In this document: positions 46,701 through 57,634 of the stretch, piece by piece
How the letters are laid out: every line of letters begins with the position of its first letter
How positions within the stretch are numbered: position 1 is the stretch's first letter
The notes under the pieces: model-generated
Told to the model about the DNA's origin: nothing
The model's input: the letters and a program-made list of their open reading frames with translations, nothing else
The model's database searches: none
Program-made: the position numbers and the translations under genes
Assembly (NCBI GenBank): GCA_903928345.1
Contig: CAIYQO010000146.1
Location: 44,738-108,737, forward strand
Source: an uncultured bacterium
Lineage (GTDB): Bacteria > Armatimonadota > Hebobacteria > CAIYQO01
Direction: 5' to 3'
DNA length: 64,000 nucleotides

Positions 46701-49700
46701 ATGCACCTGATGACACGCGTGTGGTTGGTCGTCGCCGTGGCAGCGCTCGCCGCGGTGGGCGGGTGGGCGGCGCCCGCGGAGTTCTCGTGGAAGGACGCCG
46801 GCATCGGCGCGCCGCCGGCAGGGGGCACGCATACGTGGGACAAGACCACCCTTACCGTTACCGGGGCGGGCGCCGGGCTCAACGCCAAGGGCGGCGACGG
46901 GCTCCAGTACGTCTTTCTGGCGCACCCGGCGGGGGATTTCGAAATCTCCGCGCGCCTGGCGGGCATCACCGGGGACGGCGACGGCACCGCGGGCATCCTG
47001 GTGCGCCCGGACGCGACCCCGCTGGGCGCCATGACCGCGTTCTACTTCCATAATAAGGATAATGGGCTGAGCTGGATGTCCCGCCAACCCGGCGCGGGCG
47101 CACGCACGCGCGGAGGCGTCATCGGGCTGGCGCAGCCCGCGCCGCTGTGGCTGCGCCTGGTACGCCTGGGCAAAAGCTTCGGCGTGTATAAATCGCGCGA
47201 CGGCAAGCTCTGGTCGATGATCGGCAACACCGGCGGCGGGGCCATCGCCCTCGACGGCGCCTTCATGCTCGGGTTCTTCGTGGTGCACCCGGGCACCACA
47301 CCGGTCACCGCCACCTTCGACAACATCCATATCGGTCCGGCGCAGATGCACTACAAAACGGGCTGGGTTGGCAACACCTTCGGCTGCCGCGACTACGACA
47401 ACCACGTCTCCAACGCCCTTTCCGCGCTATGGGTCGCCGCCGACGGCACCTGCTACACCAGCTCCTACTGGGACGAAGCCGGCCAGCCGGTTACCTCCTA
47501 CCGCGACGGCAAGGTGCTGCACGGGCTGCCCATCGGCACGCCGCAGACCGCGGAGGGCGGCATCACCGGCGACGGCAAGCACCTCTACGTGGCCACCGTG
47601 GACCGCATCACCGAGCTGGACCCCGCCGCGCCCGACTACGCCCCGCGGGCCATCCATCTTACCGTGAGCCTGTTGGACACCAAGACGGGCAACGCGGTGG
47701 TCAGCGGTCTGGCTTCCGACGGGCACGAACTATTCGTTTCCGACGCCCGCGACAACCGCATCCGCGTGGTGAGCCTCACCCCCACCGCCACGCTGCAGAC
47801 GGCGGAGGCCGCCAACGACGGCGTGGCGCTGGCCCCCGCGCGAGTGATCGTGCCGGAGGACGACCCGAAGTATGCCCCCGACGTGGTCTACCAGTCGCAG
47901 CGCGTGGGGGAAGGCTACCGCTATACGCTGCCGGGCTTCACGGCGGGCGCCGCCTACACCGTGCGCGGCCACTTCGCGGAGTTCGTGAAGCGCCCGGACA
48001 ACTGCGACCCGCGCAACCGCCTGATCAGCGCCTGCGGCCAGGAGCTGAACGTCGCCGCGCTGGCGGGTGGCGTGCTGAAGGCGCTGGTGAAGGATTTCCC
48101 CGGCATCAAGGCCGATGACCAGGGCAACGTGATCGTGCACTTCGGCGCCTACGGCGGCCCCGGCCTGTGCGGGCTGGAAGTGCTCGACGCGGCGGGCAAG
48201 CGCCTCTTTGCCGTCAATTGCGGCGGCCCGGCGGTGGGCGACTTCAAGGGGGAATCCGAGGAGCTGGTCGACCGCGGCTTCGCCTTCGCGCGTCCCGGCC
48301 CGATGACCGTGGACAAGCGCGGCAACCTGTGGATCATCCAGCGCGGCAACGACTCCCCCATGGGCGGCGGCGTCAGCGCCAGGTACCCGGCGGCGATCAA
48401 GTGCTATAAGACCGATGGCACCTTCACGGGCCGCGCCATTACCGACGTGGTGAACCCGCGCGGGCTGGGCTATGACGCCGCGAAGGACCACCTGCTCGTC
48501 GCCGAGAACGGCCCCGACCTCAACGTGCGCAGCTACGCCGGCCTCGACACCACGCCGACCCTCGCCGGCACCTTCGGCGTCAAGGGGGGCATCTACGCCG
48601 GCGCGCATCCCGGTCAGGTGATGGACCCCGCGGCGGGCGGCGCCGCGCGCTTCGCCGGTCTCGCCGGCGTGGGCGTGGATGCCAAGGGCAACCTGTACGT
48701 CGGCGGCGGCTTCCAGGGTACTGACCTGCGCATGTTCACCCCCGACGGCAAGCTGGGGTGGATGCTCAACAGCCTGATGTTCTGCAACACCTACGACGTG
48801 GACCCGGCCAGCGACGGCGCGGACCTCTACGGCACTTACAACCACGTCAAGCTCGATCTGACGAAGAGCGTGCCGGGCACGGAGCAGACGTACGCCGGCT
48901 ACAACTGGGACCTGCGCAACTACGGCGATCCCCTCAACCAGGGCGGCTCGCAGTCCATTGTGCGCCGCCTGGGGGCCGACAAGCGACTGGTGATGTACAT
49001 CTCGGGGCAGGGGATCGTCGGCGACGTGAATCTCTTCCGCTATGACGGCGAACTCGCCATCCCCTGCGGGCGTATCGGCGACAGCGGCACCACCTTCTGG
49101 ATCGATGCCAACGGCAACGGGAAGATCGACGATGGCGAGAAGACCACCATGGCCAGCGGCATCGGCTGGGTCACCAGCCTGGTCGTCGACAGCCGCGGCG
49201 ACATCTGGGCCACGGTGACTTCCACCGGCGGCTCCTTCATGCGTCACTTCCCCTTCAAAGGCTTCAACGCCGCCGGCGTGCCCCTGTACAGCGGCGTGAA
49301 GGGCGACGGCTACGTGGACGTGCCCTACCCCGAGGAGGGCGGCACCATGAACGGCTGGGGGATGGCCAGCCGCATGGACTACGACGCCGACCGCGACATC
49401 CTGGTCGCCTGCTTCCCCGCCGCGCCGCGCAAGGGCGAGGGCGACACCACGCCGCCGCAATACTACCTCGCGCGCTACGACCACTGGAGCAAGGGCAACC
49501 GCACGAACACCTGGAAGGTGAAGGCCTTCCGGCCCGAAACCGACCCCGACCACTTCATGTACGAGACGCACCTGTATCCGTACAGCGGCTACGAGGGGTT
49601 GGCGCTCGCCGGCGACTACATCTTCTTTGCCTACCTCTTCGGCGAGGTGCACGCCTTCGACCTGAAGACCGGCAAACTCGCCGAAAACCTGGCCATGGGC

Positions 49701-49841
49701 CCGGAAGTCGAAGGCTCCAGCGCCTGGGAAGACGCCGCCATGGGCCTGCGCGCCTTCAAACGCAAAAACGGCGAATACCTGATCTTTACCGAAAACAGCG
49801 GTTGGGGCGGCAAAAATAACTTCTTCCGGTGGAAACCGTAA
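46701..49841 (+). CDS. Secreted NHL/beta-propeller-type protein with N-terminal concanavalin-like region
   Basis: aaggag RBS; signal peptide; GDFEISARLAGITGDGDGTAGILVRPDATPLGAMTAFYF; many GNLWI/GDIWA propeller motifs. Confidence 0.7.
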   Translation: MHLMTRVWLVVAVAALAAVGGWAAPAEFSWKDAGIGAPPAGGTHTWDKTTLTVTGAGAGLNAKGGDGLQYVFLAHPAGDFEISARLAGITGDGDGTAGILVRPDATPLGAMTAFYFHNKDNGLSWMSRQPGAGARTRGGVIGLAQPAPLWLRLVRLGKSFGVYKSRDGKLWSMIGNTGGGAIALDGAFMLGFFVVHPGTTPVTATFDNIHIGPAQMHYKTGWVGNTFGCRDYDNHVSNALSALWVAADGTCYTSSYWDEAGQPVTSYRDGKVLHGLPIGTPQTAEGGITGDGKHLYVATVDRITELDPAAPDYAPRAIHLTVSLLDTKTGNAVVSGLASDGHELFVSDARDNRIRVVSLTPTATLQTAEAANDGVALAPARVIVPEDDPKYAPDVVYQSQRVGEGYRYTLPGFTAGAAYTVRGHFAEFVKRPDNCDPRNRLISACGQELNVAALAGGVLKALVKDFPGIKADDQGNVIVHFGAYGGPGLCGLEVLDAAGKRLFAVNCGGPAVGDFKGESEELVDRGFAFARPGPMTVDKRGNLWIIQRGNDSPMGGGVSARYPAAIKCYKTDGTFTGRAITDVVNPRGLGYDAAKDHLLVAENGPDLNVRSYAGLDTTPTLAGTFGVKGGIYAGAHPGQVMDPAAGGAARFAGLAGVGVDAKGNLYVGGGFQGTDLRMFTPDGKLGWMLNSLMFCNTYDVDPASDGADLYGTYNHVKLDLTKSVPGTEQTYAGYNWDLRNYGDPLNQGGSQSIVRRLGADKRLVMYISGQGIVGDVNLFRYDGELAIPCGRIGDSGTTFWIDANGNGKIDDGEKTTMASGIGWVTSLVVDSRGDIWATVTSTGGSFMRHFPFKGFNAAGVPLYSGVKGDGYVDVPYPEEGGTMNGWGMASRMDYDADRDILVACFPAAPRKGEGDTTPPQYYLARYDHWSKGNRTNTWKVKAFRPETDPDHFMYETHLYPYSGYEGLALAGDYIFFAYLFGEVHAFDLKTGKLAENLAMGPEVEGSSAWEDAAMGLRAFKRKNGEYLIFTENSGWGGKNNFFRWKP

Positions 49842-49853
49842 CGTCGCCCAGCG

Positions 49854-50130
49854 CTACCGCACCGTCACCCGCACGTCGCGGAAGGTCGCCGCGCCGTCGC
49901 TGACGAACAGGCCCAGGGTGCCGGTGCGGTGGTCATACATGCGGCAGCGCCTCGTCCCGGTCGTCGAACTGCACGAGGCCGCGCGTCGCCAACTGCCACC
50001 ACGGCGTGCCCTCGCCGTGCCCGGCGGGGTCGCGGTAATCCTTCCGGTAAAACAGGTGGTTGGCGCCGTCCCAATAAAAGGGAATCACGTCCGCCGCCAC
50101 CCCGTCGTCCGGGCGATAAAAGATGGCCAT
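49854..50130 (-). pseudogene. Internally deleted GH32-like glycosidase remnant
   Basis: N-terminal MAIFYRPDDGVAADVIPFYWDGANHLFYRKDYRDPAGHGEGTPWWQLATRGLVQF and, in another frame, C-terminal VYDHRTGTLGLFVSDGAATFRDVRVTVR-stop with no middle. Confidence 0.65.
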
Positions 50131-50541
50131 GGCGCACTCCTCGGGTAAGTATCTGTAGGTCAACTTTGTCCCTTAATACTCAATTTCGTGAAAAACAAGC
50201 GCTCACCTTTTCGCCGTCCCAGGATGCACTACTTGTCAATAATGAGATAGGTTCTACAGCCGCGGTCATTGAAAGGTCATATTACTGAGTCATGGTTGCG
50301 ACAGAATCCACGGGAGAATGATGGTCAATGACCGCGGCCCAGTATGACTTTTCGATGTCCACCTCTGTAAGATTGGCAGGAGTGTCCTGCCGCGCATGGT
50401 ATGATATAGAAAGAATCGGAAAACGCACCGTGCTTCCTTCCCGCAGTGGTTGCTGCGCGTTACGGCAGCATCGCGACTATGGCGATGCTGCTTCTTCGCG
50501 CGCTTGAAGTCCGTGTCGCAACCAAACCAGGAGGGAGCCCC

Positions 50542-51186
50542 ATGTCTATTAGTGTGTTGATCGTCGAAGACCATCCGATCGTGTGTGAAGGGTTGCAGCA
50601 GTTGCTGACGCTGCAGCCGGACATGGATGTCGTCGGCATCGCACAGGATGGCCTCACGGCCGTCGCGCTGGCCCACCGGCTGCACCCGGACATCGTGCTG
50701 ATGGATATCAATCTGCCCGGGTTGAACGGGGTGGCGACGGCCCGGCGTATGCGCCAGGAGCTGACCCCTCCCCCGCAAGTCATCATGCTCACCGCGCACC
50801 ATGAACGCCACCTGGTGCTCGACGCGCTGCACGCCGGCGCCGCAGGGTACCTGCTGAAACAGACCACGTTGCAAGAACTGCTGCACGCCATCCGCCTGGT
50901 GCACACCGGTGTGCGCTACCTCACCCCCTGTGTCGCCGAGATGCTGCTGCCCGACCTGCTCACCCCCCAGACCGCCCATCAGCCCGCCGCCAATCTGACC
51001 CCCCGCGAACGGGAGGTGGTGCAGTTGCTCGCCGCCGGGCATTCCGCCAAAGAGGCCGCCGCCTTGCTCGGGCTGCGCCTGACGACGGTCGAGTCGTACC
51101 GCAAGCAGGCCATGACCAAGCTCGACCTGCACACCGTGGCCGACCTCACCCGCTACGCCATTCGCGAAGGACTGCTCACCCCGTGA
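50542..51186 (+). CDS. NarL/FixJ-type response regulator, paralog of 28170..28838
   Basis: SVLIVEDHPIVCEGLQQLL...VLMDINLPGLNG...LTPREREVVQLLAAGHSAKEAAALLGLRLTTVESYRKQAMTKLDLHTVADLTRYAIREGL. Confidence 0.93.
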   Translation: MSISVLIVEDHPIVCEGLQQLLTLQPDMDVVGIAQDGLTAVALAHRLHPDIVLMDINLPGLNGVATARRMRQELTPPPQVIMLTAHHERHLVLDALHAGAAGYLLKQTTLQELLHAIRLVHTGVRYLTPCVAEMLLPDLLTPQTAHQPAANLTPREREVVQLLAAGHSAKEAAALLGLRLTTVESYRKQAMTKLDLHTVADLTRYAIREGLLTP

Positions 51187-51560
51187 CGGCTTTCGCCCCT
51201 CGCCCCCGCACCGCCACCTTGCTTTACACCGGTTTACCACCCCTTTTCGTGGGGGGGGAGCACCCCGGCATGTATCCCCTATTTCCCCTATTTGTCGGAC
51301 TGTGCATACATTTAAGTACCGATTATCATTACGATAATGTACGGATCACTCCGTACGCGTTAGGTCAACGCCGTCACGGATGAATGGGCCTGACGGTCTC
51401 ATTACTGGTCCTCGCGTCGATTTCCGGCGCAAATGGGCCCAGGTGGAATCGTCACACCCGATGCACGTCGCGCGGGCAGGGTTCCGCGTGCTTCTGCCTC
51501 CTCATTCGTCCACACACCTCCTGACGCGTCAAGGCTTTTGTGTTCGAAGGAGAGACTTCC

Positions 51561-52850
51561 ATGTCCACCACACGCAACAAAGTGCTACTCGGCTTCGGCG
51601 CTATCCTGCTTCTCGCTATGCTGTTATGCGGCGCGGGCATCTATAGCCTGAACAAGACGGCCGAGAATGCCGGCAGGATGAATACCGAATCGGTGTTGCC
51701 GCTCGGAGATGCCGGTGAGGCCGCCGATGCCTTCCAGCGCGTGCGCGTCAACGTCTACGCCATGATCGCCGACGCCGGAAACGGGAGTGCCATCGACGCT
51801 TTCGCTAAGAGTATCGACGAATTCTCGGGTACAGTCGACAAGAAGTTGGCGGACTTCGAGCAGTACACCGCCAGCAGCGACAAAGATGAAAAACAAGCCT
51901 TGGAGACGATGAAAACGGGGTGGGCGAAGTACAAAGGCAAGATTCCGCAGGTCGAGCAACTGGCCCGAGCCGGCAAGCGGGCAGAGGCGCTCTCTTTCAC
52001 GATTAACGAGTTGAAGCCGATCGCGTTGTCGCTGTCCGACGCCACCAATACGCTGGTGACGAGCAACGAAACCCAGGCACGGGACCTGAGCACGCTCACC
52101 TTGAAAACCGCTGACAGCGCCATCAAGTTGATGTTCCTCCTCCTCTTCGTCGGTCTGGTGGCCGGCATCATCGGCGGCCTGGTCATCGTGCGCGGTGTCA
52201 CCGCCGGCATCGAGGGGTTGACGAACGAAGCGCAACACCTGGTCGCGGCCGCGATGGCCGGACAGTTGCAGACGCGCGGCGACCCGACGAAGATCCCCGC
52301 CGAGTTCCGCCCGATCATCGTCGGCATCAACAACTGCCTCGACACGCTGATCGCTCCGCTCAACAAGGCCGCCGTCTACATCGATCGCATCTCGAAAGGC
52401 GACATCCCGCCGAAGATCACCGATAGCTACCAGGGCGACTCCAACACCATCAAGCAGAGTCTCAACGAGTGTATCGATGCCGTGCAGCGGCTGGTCGATG
52501 ATGCCGCGATGCTCTCGACCGCGGCTGTGAACGGGCAATTCGCAACACGCGCCGATGTGAGCAAGCACCAGGGTGACTTCCGCAAGATCGTCGTCGGGGT
52601 CAACGCCACCCTCGATACCGTGGTCGAGAAGATGTTCTGGTACGAATCGCTCCTCGACGCGCTGCCGTTCCCCATCTCCGTCACCGATAGCCGGACAGTA
52701 CGTCGGCATCTACGACGATGTCAAAAAGGCCGTCAACGAAATCCAGAAGCGGGTTCAGCATACTATTGCCATCTGCCAGAAGATCGCCAACGGCGACCTG
52801 ACGGAACTGCCGGAAATCAAGCGTGTCGGGAAGCGGTCGGAACAGGATGA
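51561..52850 (+). pseudogene. Methyl-accepting chemotaxis protein, N-terminal part (TM, HAMP-like repeats); frame broken near 52690
   Basis: Coding-like to ...[11 protein letters not shown] then noise; continuation lies in the +1 frame. Confidence 0.75.
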
Positions 52851-54354
52851 GCTGGTACCCACCTTTATCTTGACCATGGAGAATCTCCAGGCATTGGTGA
52901 CGGACACCAATATGCTCGCGCAGTCGGCGGTCGATGGCCAGTTGAGCACCCGCGCCGACGCTGGCAAGCACCACGGCGACTTCAAGAAGATCGTGCAAGG
53001 CATCAACGGCACCCTCGACGCGGTGATCGATCCGATCAACGAAGCCGCCCGTGTGCTGGAGCGCATGGCGGAGAAGGACTTGACGGCGCGCATGACGGGC
53101 GAGTACAAGGGTGACCATGCTAAGATCAAGAACAATCTGAACAACGCCTCTGATGCGCTGGAGGAGACGGTCCGCGCCATCCTCGCCATCTCGCAACAGG
53201 TCGCGGACTCCGCCCAGCAGGTTTCCATGGCGTCGGAAAGCGTGGGCCAGGCCAGCCAGGAGGTCGCCAGCGGCGCCCAGCAGGTGGCGACCGGGTCGGA
53301 GACGCAGACGCACTCCGCCACCGAGGCGGCGATGCACATGGATCAACTGCAGCGCGCCATCGAAGAGGTGGCCCATGGCGTGGAAGTCACCGCCCGCGGC
53401 GCCGAGCAGTCCGCCCAGGCCGCGCAGCAGTCGCTGACCGCGGTGCGGTTGATCTCCGAAGCCGCTGAGCATGTGACCACCGAGGTCGCCAACGCCGGCA
53501 ACGTGGCGCGGCAGGGTTCGGAGATCGTCAGCAACACGGTGGAGGGGATGGACCGCGTTCGCGCCGCCTCCTCCGAAGCTGAAGCGCGCGTGAACGCCCT
53601 GGGGCAGGCGAGCAAAAAGATCGGCGAGATTGTCGAGGCGATCAACGATATCGCCGAGCAGACGAACCTGCTCGCCCTCAACGCCGCCATCGAGGCGGCG
53701 CGCGCCGGCGAGCATGGCAAGGGCTTCGCGGTGGTGGCGGACGAAGTCCGCAAGCTTGCCGAGCGGTCCGCCGGGCAGACCAAGGAGATTGCCGCGCTGA
53801 TCCAGGGGATCAAGGAAGGGATCGGCAGCGCGGTGGAAGCGATGGCGCTGGGGGCGCGCGAAGTGGAAACGGGCGTGCAGCTCACCAACCGCGCGGGGGT
53901 GGCGCTGCGCGACATCCTGACCGCCTCCGAAAAGGTCGCCGAGCAAGCCCAGCGCGTGACGGAGATCAGCAAGCGCGTGGAGAGCCACGCCACCGACGTG
54001 CTGAAGACCGCCGAGAGCGTCTCGAGCGCCACCGAAGAGTCGAATGCGGCGACCGAGCAGATGGCGGCGTCCAGCTCCGAAGTCACCAAGGCGGTGGAAC
54101 ACGTGGTGGCGATCATCGAGCAGTCCTCGGCGGTGGCCGGGCAACTCTCCGCCGCGTCGGAAGAACAGAACGCTTCGGTGGAAGAGATGACGGCGGTGAC
54201 CAACGAACTGGCGGGGATGGCGGCGGAAGCCAAGGGGCTGCTGGAAGAGTTCACCATCACGACGGAGACGCGGCCCACGGCCCGCTACACCCCGCCGGCC
54301 AAGATGGCGACGGGCGGCAATGGGCAGCACGGGCGCCCCAAGGTGCACGCGTAA
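52690..54354 (+). CDS. Methyl-accepting chemotaxis protein, C-terminal signalling part
   Basis: [18 protein letters not shown]...[62 protein letters not shown]. Confidence 0.8.
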   Translation, partial: AGQYVGIYDDVKKAVNEIQKRVQHTIAICQKIANGDLTELPEIKRVGKRSEQDELVPTFILTMENLQALVTDTNMLAQSAVDGQLSTRADAGKHHGDFKKIVQGINGTLDAVIDPINEAARVLERMAEKDLTARMTGEYKGDHAKIKNNLNNASDALEETVRAILAISQQVADSAQQVSMASESVGQASQEVASGAQQVATGSETQTHSATEAAMHMDQLQRAIEEVAHGVEVTARGAEQSAQAAQQSLTAVRLISEAAEHVTTEVANAGNVARQGSEIVSNTVEGMDRVRAASSEAEARVNALGQASKKIGEIVEAINDIAEQTNLLALNAAIEAARAGEHGKGFAVVADEVRKLAERSAGQTKEIAALIQGIKEGIGSAVEAMALGAREVETGVQLTNRAGVALRDILTASEKVAEQAQRVTEISKRVESHATDVLKTAESVSSATEESNAATEQMAASSSEVTKAVEHVVAIIEQSSAVAGQLSAASEEQNASVEEMTAVTNELAGMAAEAKGLLEEFTITTETRPTARYTPPAKMATGGNGQHGRPKVHA

Positions 54355-54379
54355 GCACGACGGCAACGAGAGGTGTGGC

Positions 54380-54883
54380 ATGATGGCGACGACAAACCAG
54401 CTCAGCGAGGCGGAAGAACAACTGGTGATCTTCACGCTGGCCGAGGAATCATACGGGGTCAGCATTGCGGCGGTGAACACGATCATCCGCCTGCCGGAGA
54501 TCACGCAGGTGCCCCATACGGCGACGTATGTGCGCGGGGTCATCAATCTGCGCGGGGTCATTGTGCCGGTCATCGACGTGCGCGTGCGCTTCGGCCTCCC
54601 CGCCGCCGTCGCCGCCAAAGCCACGCGCATCATGGTGGTGGAGCATCAGAATATGCTCATCGGGATGATTGTGGATACGGTCAGCGAGACGTTGCGTCTG
54701 CCGATGGCGGCCATCGAGCCGCTCTCGCCGCTGATCACCTCCACCGACGCGCGCTACCTGCGCGGCGTGGGGAAACTGGAGGATCGGCTCATCATCCTGC
54801 TCGCACTGGACCAGGTGCTCAAGTACGAGGACGCGGTGGCCCTGCATCTGTTGGACGATGCCGGAGCGCCGGCGGTCGCATAA
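54380..54883 (+). CDS. cheW: Chemotaxis coupling protein CheW
   Basis: LVIFTLAEESYGVSIAAVNTIIRLPEITQVPHTATYVRGVINLRGVIVPVIDVRVRFGL. Confidence 0.95.
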   Translation: MMATTNQLSEAEEQLVIFTLAEESYGVSIAAVNTIIRLPEITQVPHTATYVRGVINLRGVIVPVIDVRVRFGLPAAVAAKATRIMVVEHQNMLIGMIVDTVSETLRLPMAAIEPLSPLITSTDARYLRGVGKLEDRLIILLALDQVLKYEDAVALHLLDDAGAPAVA

Positions 54884-54903
54884 CGAGGCGGGAAGGAACG
54901 TGG

Positions 54904-56985
54904 ATGTCCGACGTATTTGCCATCTGGCAGGAAGACCCCGACTTGTTAATGGTCTTTCTGCAGGAAGTCGCCGAACAACTGGAGATTCTCGACGGAAATC
55001 TCGTGCACCTGGAGCGCGAGCCGGAGAATCGTGCGCTCATACAGACCATCTTCCGCGCCACGCATACCCTCAAAGGGTCGTCGGCGGCGATGGGGCTCAC
55101 GGTGATGGCGGAGTTGATGCATGTCATGGAGGACGTGCTCTCCCTGGTGCGCGATGGGGCGCTCGCGGTCACCGCCACGGTGACCGACGCGCTGCTCGCA
55201 GCCCTCGACCAACTGCACATGCTGGAGCAGGGGCTGGCGAACCGGCAACCGGCGGTGTTGGAGAATCCGGAAGTGGCGGAAGTGGGACGCCACCTGCGCG
55301 ACCTGCTGCAGACGACGCCGCAACAGGTCGCCGCGCCTGCCGCGACGGCGCAGGTGCCCGACGAATTCTGCACGGATGCGTTTGTGACGTTGCTGGTGAA
55401 CTTCGCGCCGGATTGCCAGATGCCGGACATCCGCGCCTACATGGTGCTGCAGACGCTCGAGCGGTTGGGTGATGTGGCGTACAGCGACCCGACGGCGGCG
55501 CAGATCGAACGCGGGCAGATCGGGCGGCGCCTGCTCGTCACCGTGACGCTACGCACCGATCTCGATGAAGAGACGTTGCGCCAGGCGGTCGCCAATATCA
55601 TCGAGGTCGAGTGGGTGCGCACGGCGCGCGGCACGGCGGCGCGCAGCCTGCAGCGCGAGATGCCGTCACGCGAAGAGGTACGCAGCGTGCACGCGCCGAC
55701 CGAAGAGGCGCCCGCCCAGGCGCCGGCGCCCGGCGCTCTCGGCGGCCACACGGTCCGTGTGAACGTCGAAACGCTGGACGCGATTATGAATCTCGTCGGC
55801 GAGATGGTGCTCGACCGCACGCGCGTGATGCGGCTGGCCGAGGAGCTGCGCGATTCCGGGGTGGACAACGAGACGACGCACGAGCTGGATACGGTGGCCC
55901 ACCACCTGGGCGCCATCGTCACCGACCTGCACGAGCAGGTGCTGGAAACGCGCATGCTGCAGATCCGCCAGCTCTTCAACCGCTTCCCCCGCCTGGTGCG
56001 CGACCTCTGCCACACGTTGGGCAAGGACGTGACCCTGGAGATGGAGGGCGAAAACGAGCGTCTGGACCGCTCGGTGATCGAAAAGCTCGTCGATCCCCTC
56101 ACGCACATCCTGCGCAATGCGCTGGATCACGGGATGGAGACGCCGGAGGCCCGCGTTGCCGCCGGCAAACCGCCCGCCGGCACGGTGCGCCTCACCGCGC
56201 GACGCTCCGAAGGGCATATCCTGATCGAAGTGCAGGACGACGGCCCGGGCATCGATGTCACGCGCGTGACGGGGAAGGCGCTGGCCGCCGGACTGGTGAC
56301 GCGCGACATGCTGGCGGGGATGTCGCGCCAGGAGCAACTCGGCCTGATCTTCGCGTCCGGCCTGTCGACCGCGGACACGGTCAGCGACGTCTCCGGGCGC
56401 GGCGTGGGGATGGACGTGGTGAAGCGCAATGTCGAATCACTCGGCGGCGCTATCCTGGTGCAGAGCGACCCCGGGATGGGCACCGGCATCACGCTGAAAA
56501 TCCCCCTCACCCTGGCCATCGTACGCGCGCTCATCGTACGTGCCGGGCAGGTGTCGCTGGCGATCCCCCTGTCCTTCGTCGAGGAGACGATGCGCGTCTC
56601 CCGCCGCGCTATCCACACCGTGCGCGGGCGCGGGCTGCTGCAGTGGCGCGACCGGGTGGTGCCGATCGTCCCGCTGGCACAGGTCTTTCCCGGCTGCGGC
56701 GACGTCCCCACGGGCAGCACGCGACAACTGGTGGCCATCGGCTACACCAATCAGGTGGTGTGCCTGGCGGTGGACAGCATCACCGGGCATCAGGAAATCG
56801 TGGTGAAGTCCCTCGGGGCATATCTGGGGGAGATTCCCGGTTTGGCGGGGGCCACCATCCTGGGTAACGGGCACGTGGCGCTGATCGTCGATATCGGCAA
56901 CCTGTTCGAACACCAGCTCATCGCCGACGCCCTGCGTATGGATCGCCGGCTCACCGAGACCGCACTGACGACAAATGTCGCGTAA
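54904..56985 (+). CDS. cheA: Chemotaxis histidine kinase CheA
   Basis: IFRATHTLKGSSAAMG Hpt; VNVETLDAIMNLVGEMVLDRTRV; LVDPLTHILRNALDHGME; CheW-like C-terminus. Confidence 0.97.
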   Translation: MSDVFAIWQEDPDLLMVFLQEVAEQLEILDGNLVHLEREPENRALIQTIFRATHTLKGSSAAMGLTVMAELMHVMEDVLSLVRDGALAVTATVTDALLAALDQLHMLEQGLANRQPAVLENPEVAEVGRHLRDLLQTTPQQVAAPAATAQVPDEFCTDAFVTLLVNFAPDCQMPDIRAYMVLQTLERLGDVAYSDPTAAQIERGQIGRRLLVTVTLRTDLDEETLRQAVANIIEVEWVRTARGTAARSLQREMPSREEVRSVHAPTEEAPAQAPAPGALGGHTVRVNVETLDAIMNLVGEMVLDRTRVMRLAEELRDSGVDNETTHELDTVAHHLGAIVTDLHEQVLETRMLQIRQLFNRFPRLVRDLCHTLGKDVTLEMEGENERLDRSVIEKLVDPLTHILRNALDHGMETPEARVAAGKPPAGTVRLTARRSEGHILIEVQDDGPGIDVTRVTGKALAAGLVTRDMLAGMSRQEQLGLIFASGLSTADTVSDVSGRGVGMDVVKRNVESLGGAILVQSDPGMGTGITLKIPLTLAIVRALIVRAGQVSLAIPLSFVEETMRVSRRAIHTVRGRGLLQWRDRVVPIVPLAQVFPGCGDVPTGSTRQLVAIGYTNQVVCLAVDSITGHQEIVVKSLGAYLGEIPGLAGATILGNGHVALIVDIGNLFEHQLIADALRMDRRLTETALTTNVA

Positions 56986-56993
56986 GGAGCATC

Positions 56994-57632
56994 ATGGCGC
57001 TGCTACCGAATACCGTCTCGCTGTTGCGTATGATCGTCACTCTGAGCCTGGAAGAAGCGGCGCAGGCGCTGGGGGCCTTTTCCGGTAATGCGCTGACCGT
57101 GTCGCACGCCAACGTGCGCGCCGCGGAACTCGAGGAGATCATGTGCCTGGTGCCGCAAGCGGAGGAGCCGATCTTCGGCGCGCACTTCGCGCTCTCGGGC
57201 GCCATCGACGGCTCCATCCTCGCGCTCTTCCACTGGCGGGATTCGCAACTGCTGCTGGAAACGGTGCTCGGAGGGTGCAGCGAGCGCTTCGACGCGCTGG
57301 ATCCGATGGAACTGTCCGTGCTGGCGGAAGCGAGCAACATCCTCGTCTCCGCCTTCCTCTGCCAGTTGGAGCAGCAGTGCAATGTGGAGATTACCCTGCA
57401 TCCTCCCGCGGTGGCGGTAGAGATGGCGTCCGCCGTGGTGAGCGCCGCTGTGATGCCGATCGTGGAAGCGGAGGGCGAATTGCTGCTCATCGACGCCTTG
57501 CTCACGCCACGTCGCACGTGCGGGCAGGCCGCCGCCTGTCACCTGTTCTTCCTGCCCACGCAATCGACCTGGACGCAACTGCTCGGACCCTTCCCCACCC
57601 ACCGCACGATGGCCGCCGTAGGACGAGGATAG
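56994..57632 (+). CDS. cheC: CheC-type chemotaxis phosphatase
   Basis: DPMELSVLAEASNILVSAFLCQLEQQCNVEITLHPPAV; position in operon. Confidence 0.75.
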   Translation: MALLPNTVSLLRMIVTLSLEEAAQALGAFSGNALTVSHANVRAAELEEIMCLVPQAEEPIFGAHFALSGAIDGSILALFHWRDSQLLLETVLGGCSERFDALDPMELSVLAEASNILVSAFLCQLEQQCNVEITLHPPAVAVEMASAVVSAAVMPIVEAEGELLLIDALLTPRRTCGQAAACHLFFLPTQSTWTQLLGPFPTHRTMAAVGRG

Positions 57633-57634
57633 CC

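Noticed and set aside
47730-49652. 640-aa minus-strand ORF
   Set aside because: Antisense shadow of the 46701..49841 gene.
52573-52690. N-terminal part of ORF 52573..54354
   Set aside because: Overlaps the real frame of the MCP N-terminal half; sequence [17 protein letters not shown] is shadow, sensible coding starts near 52690.
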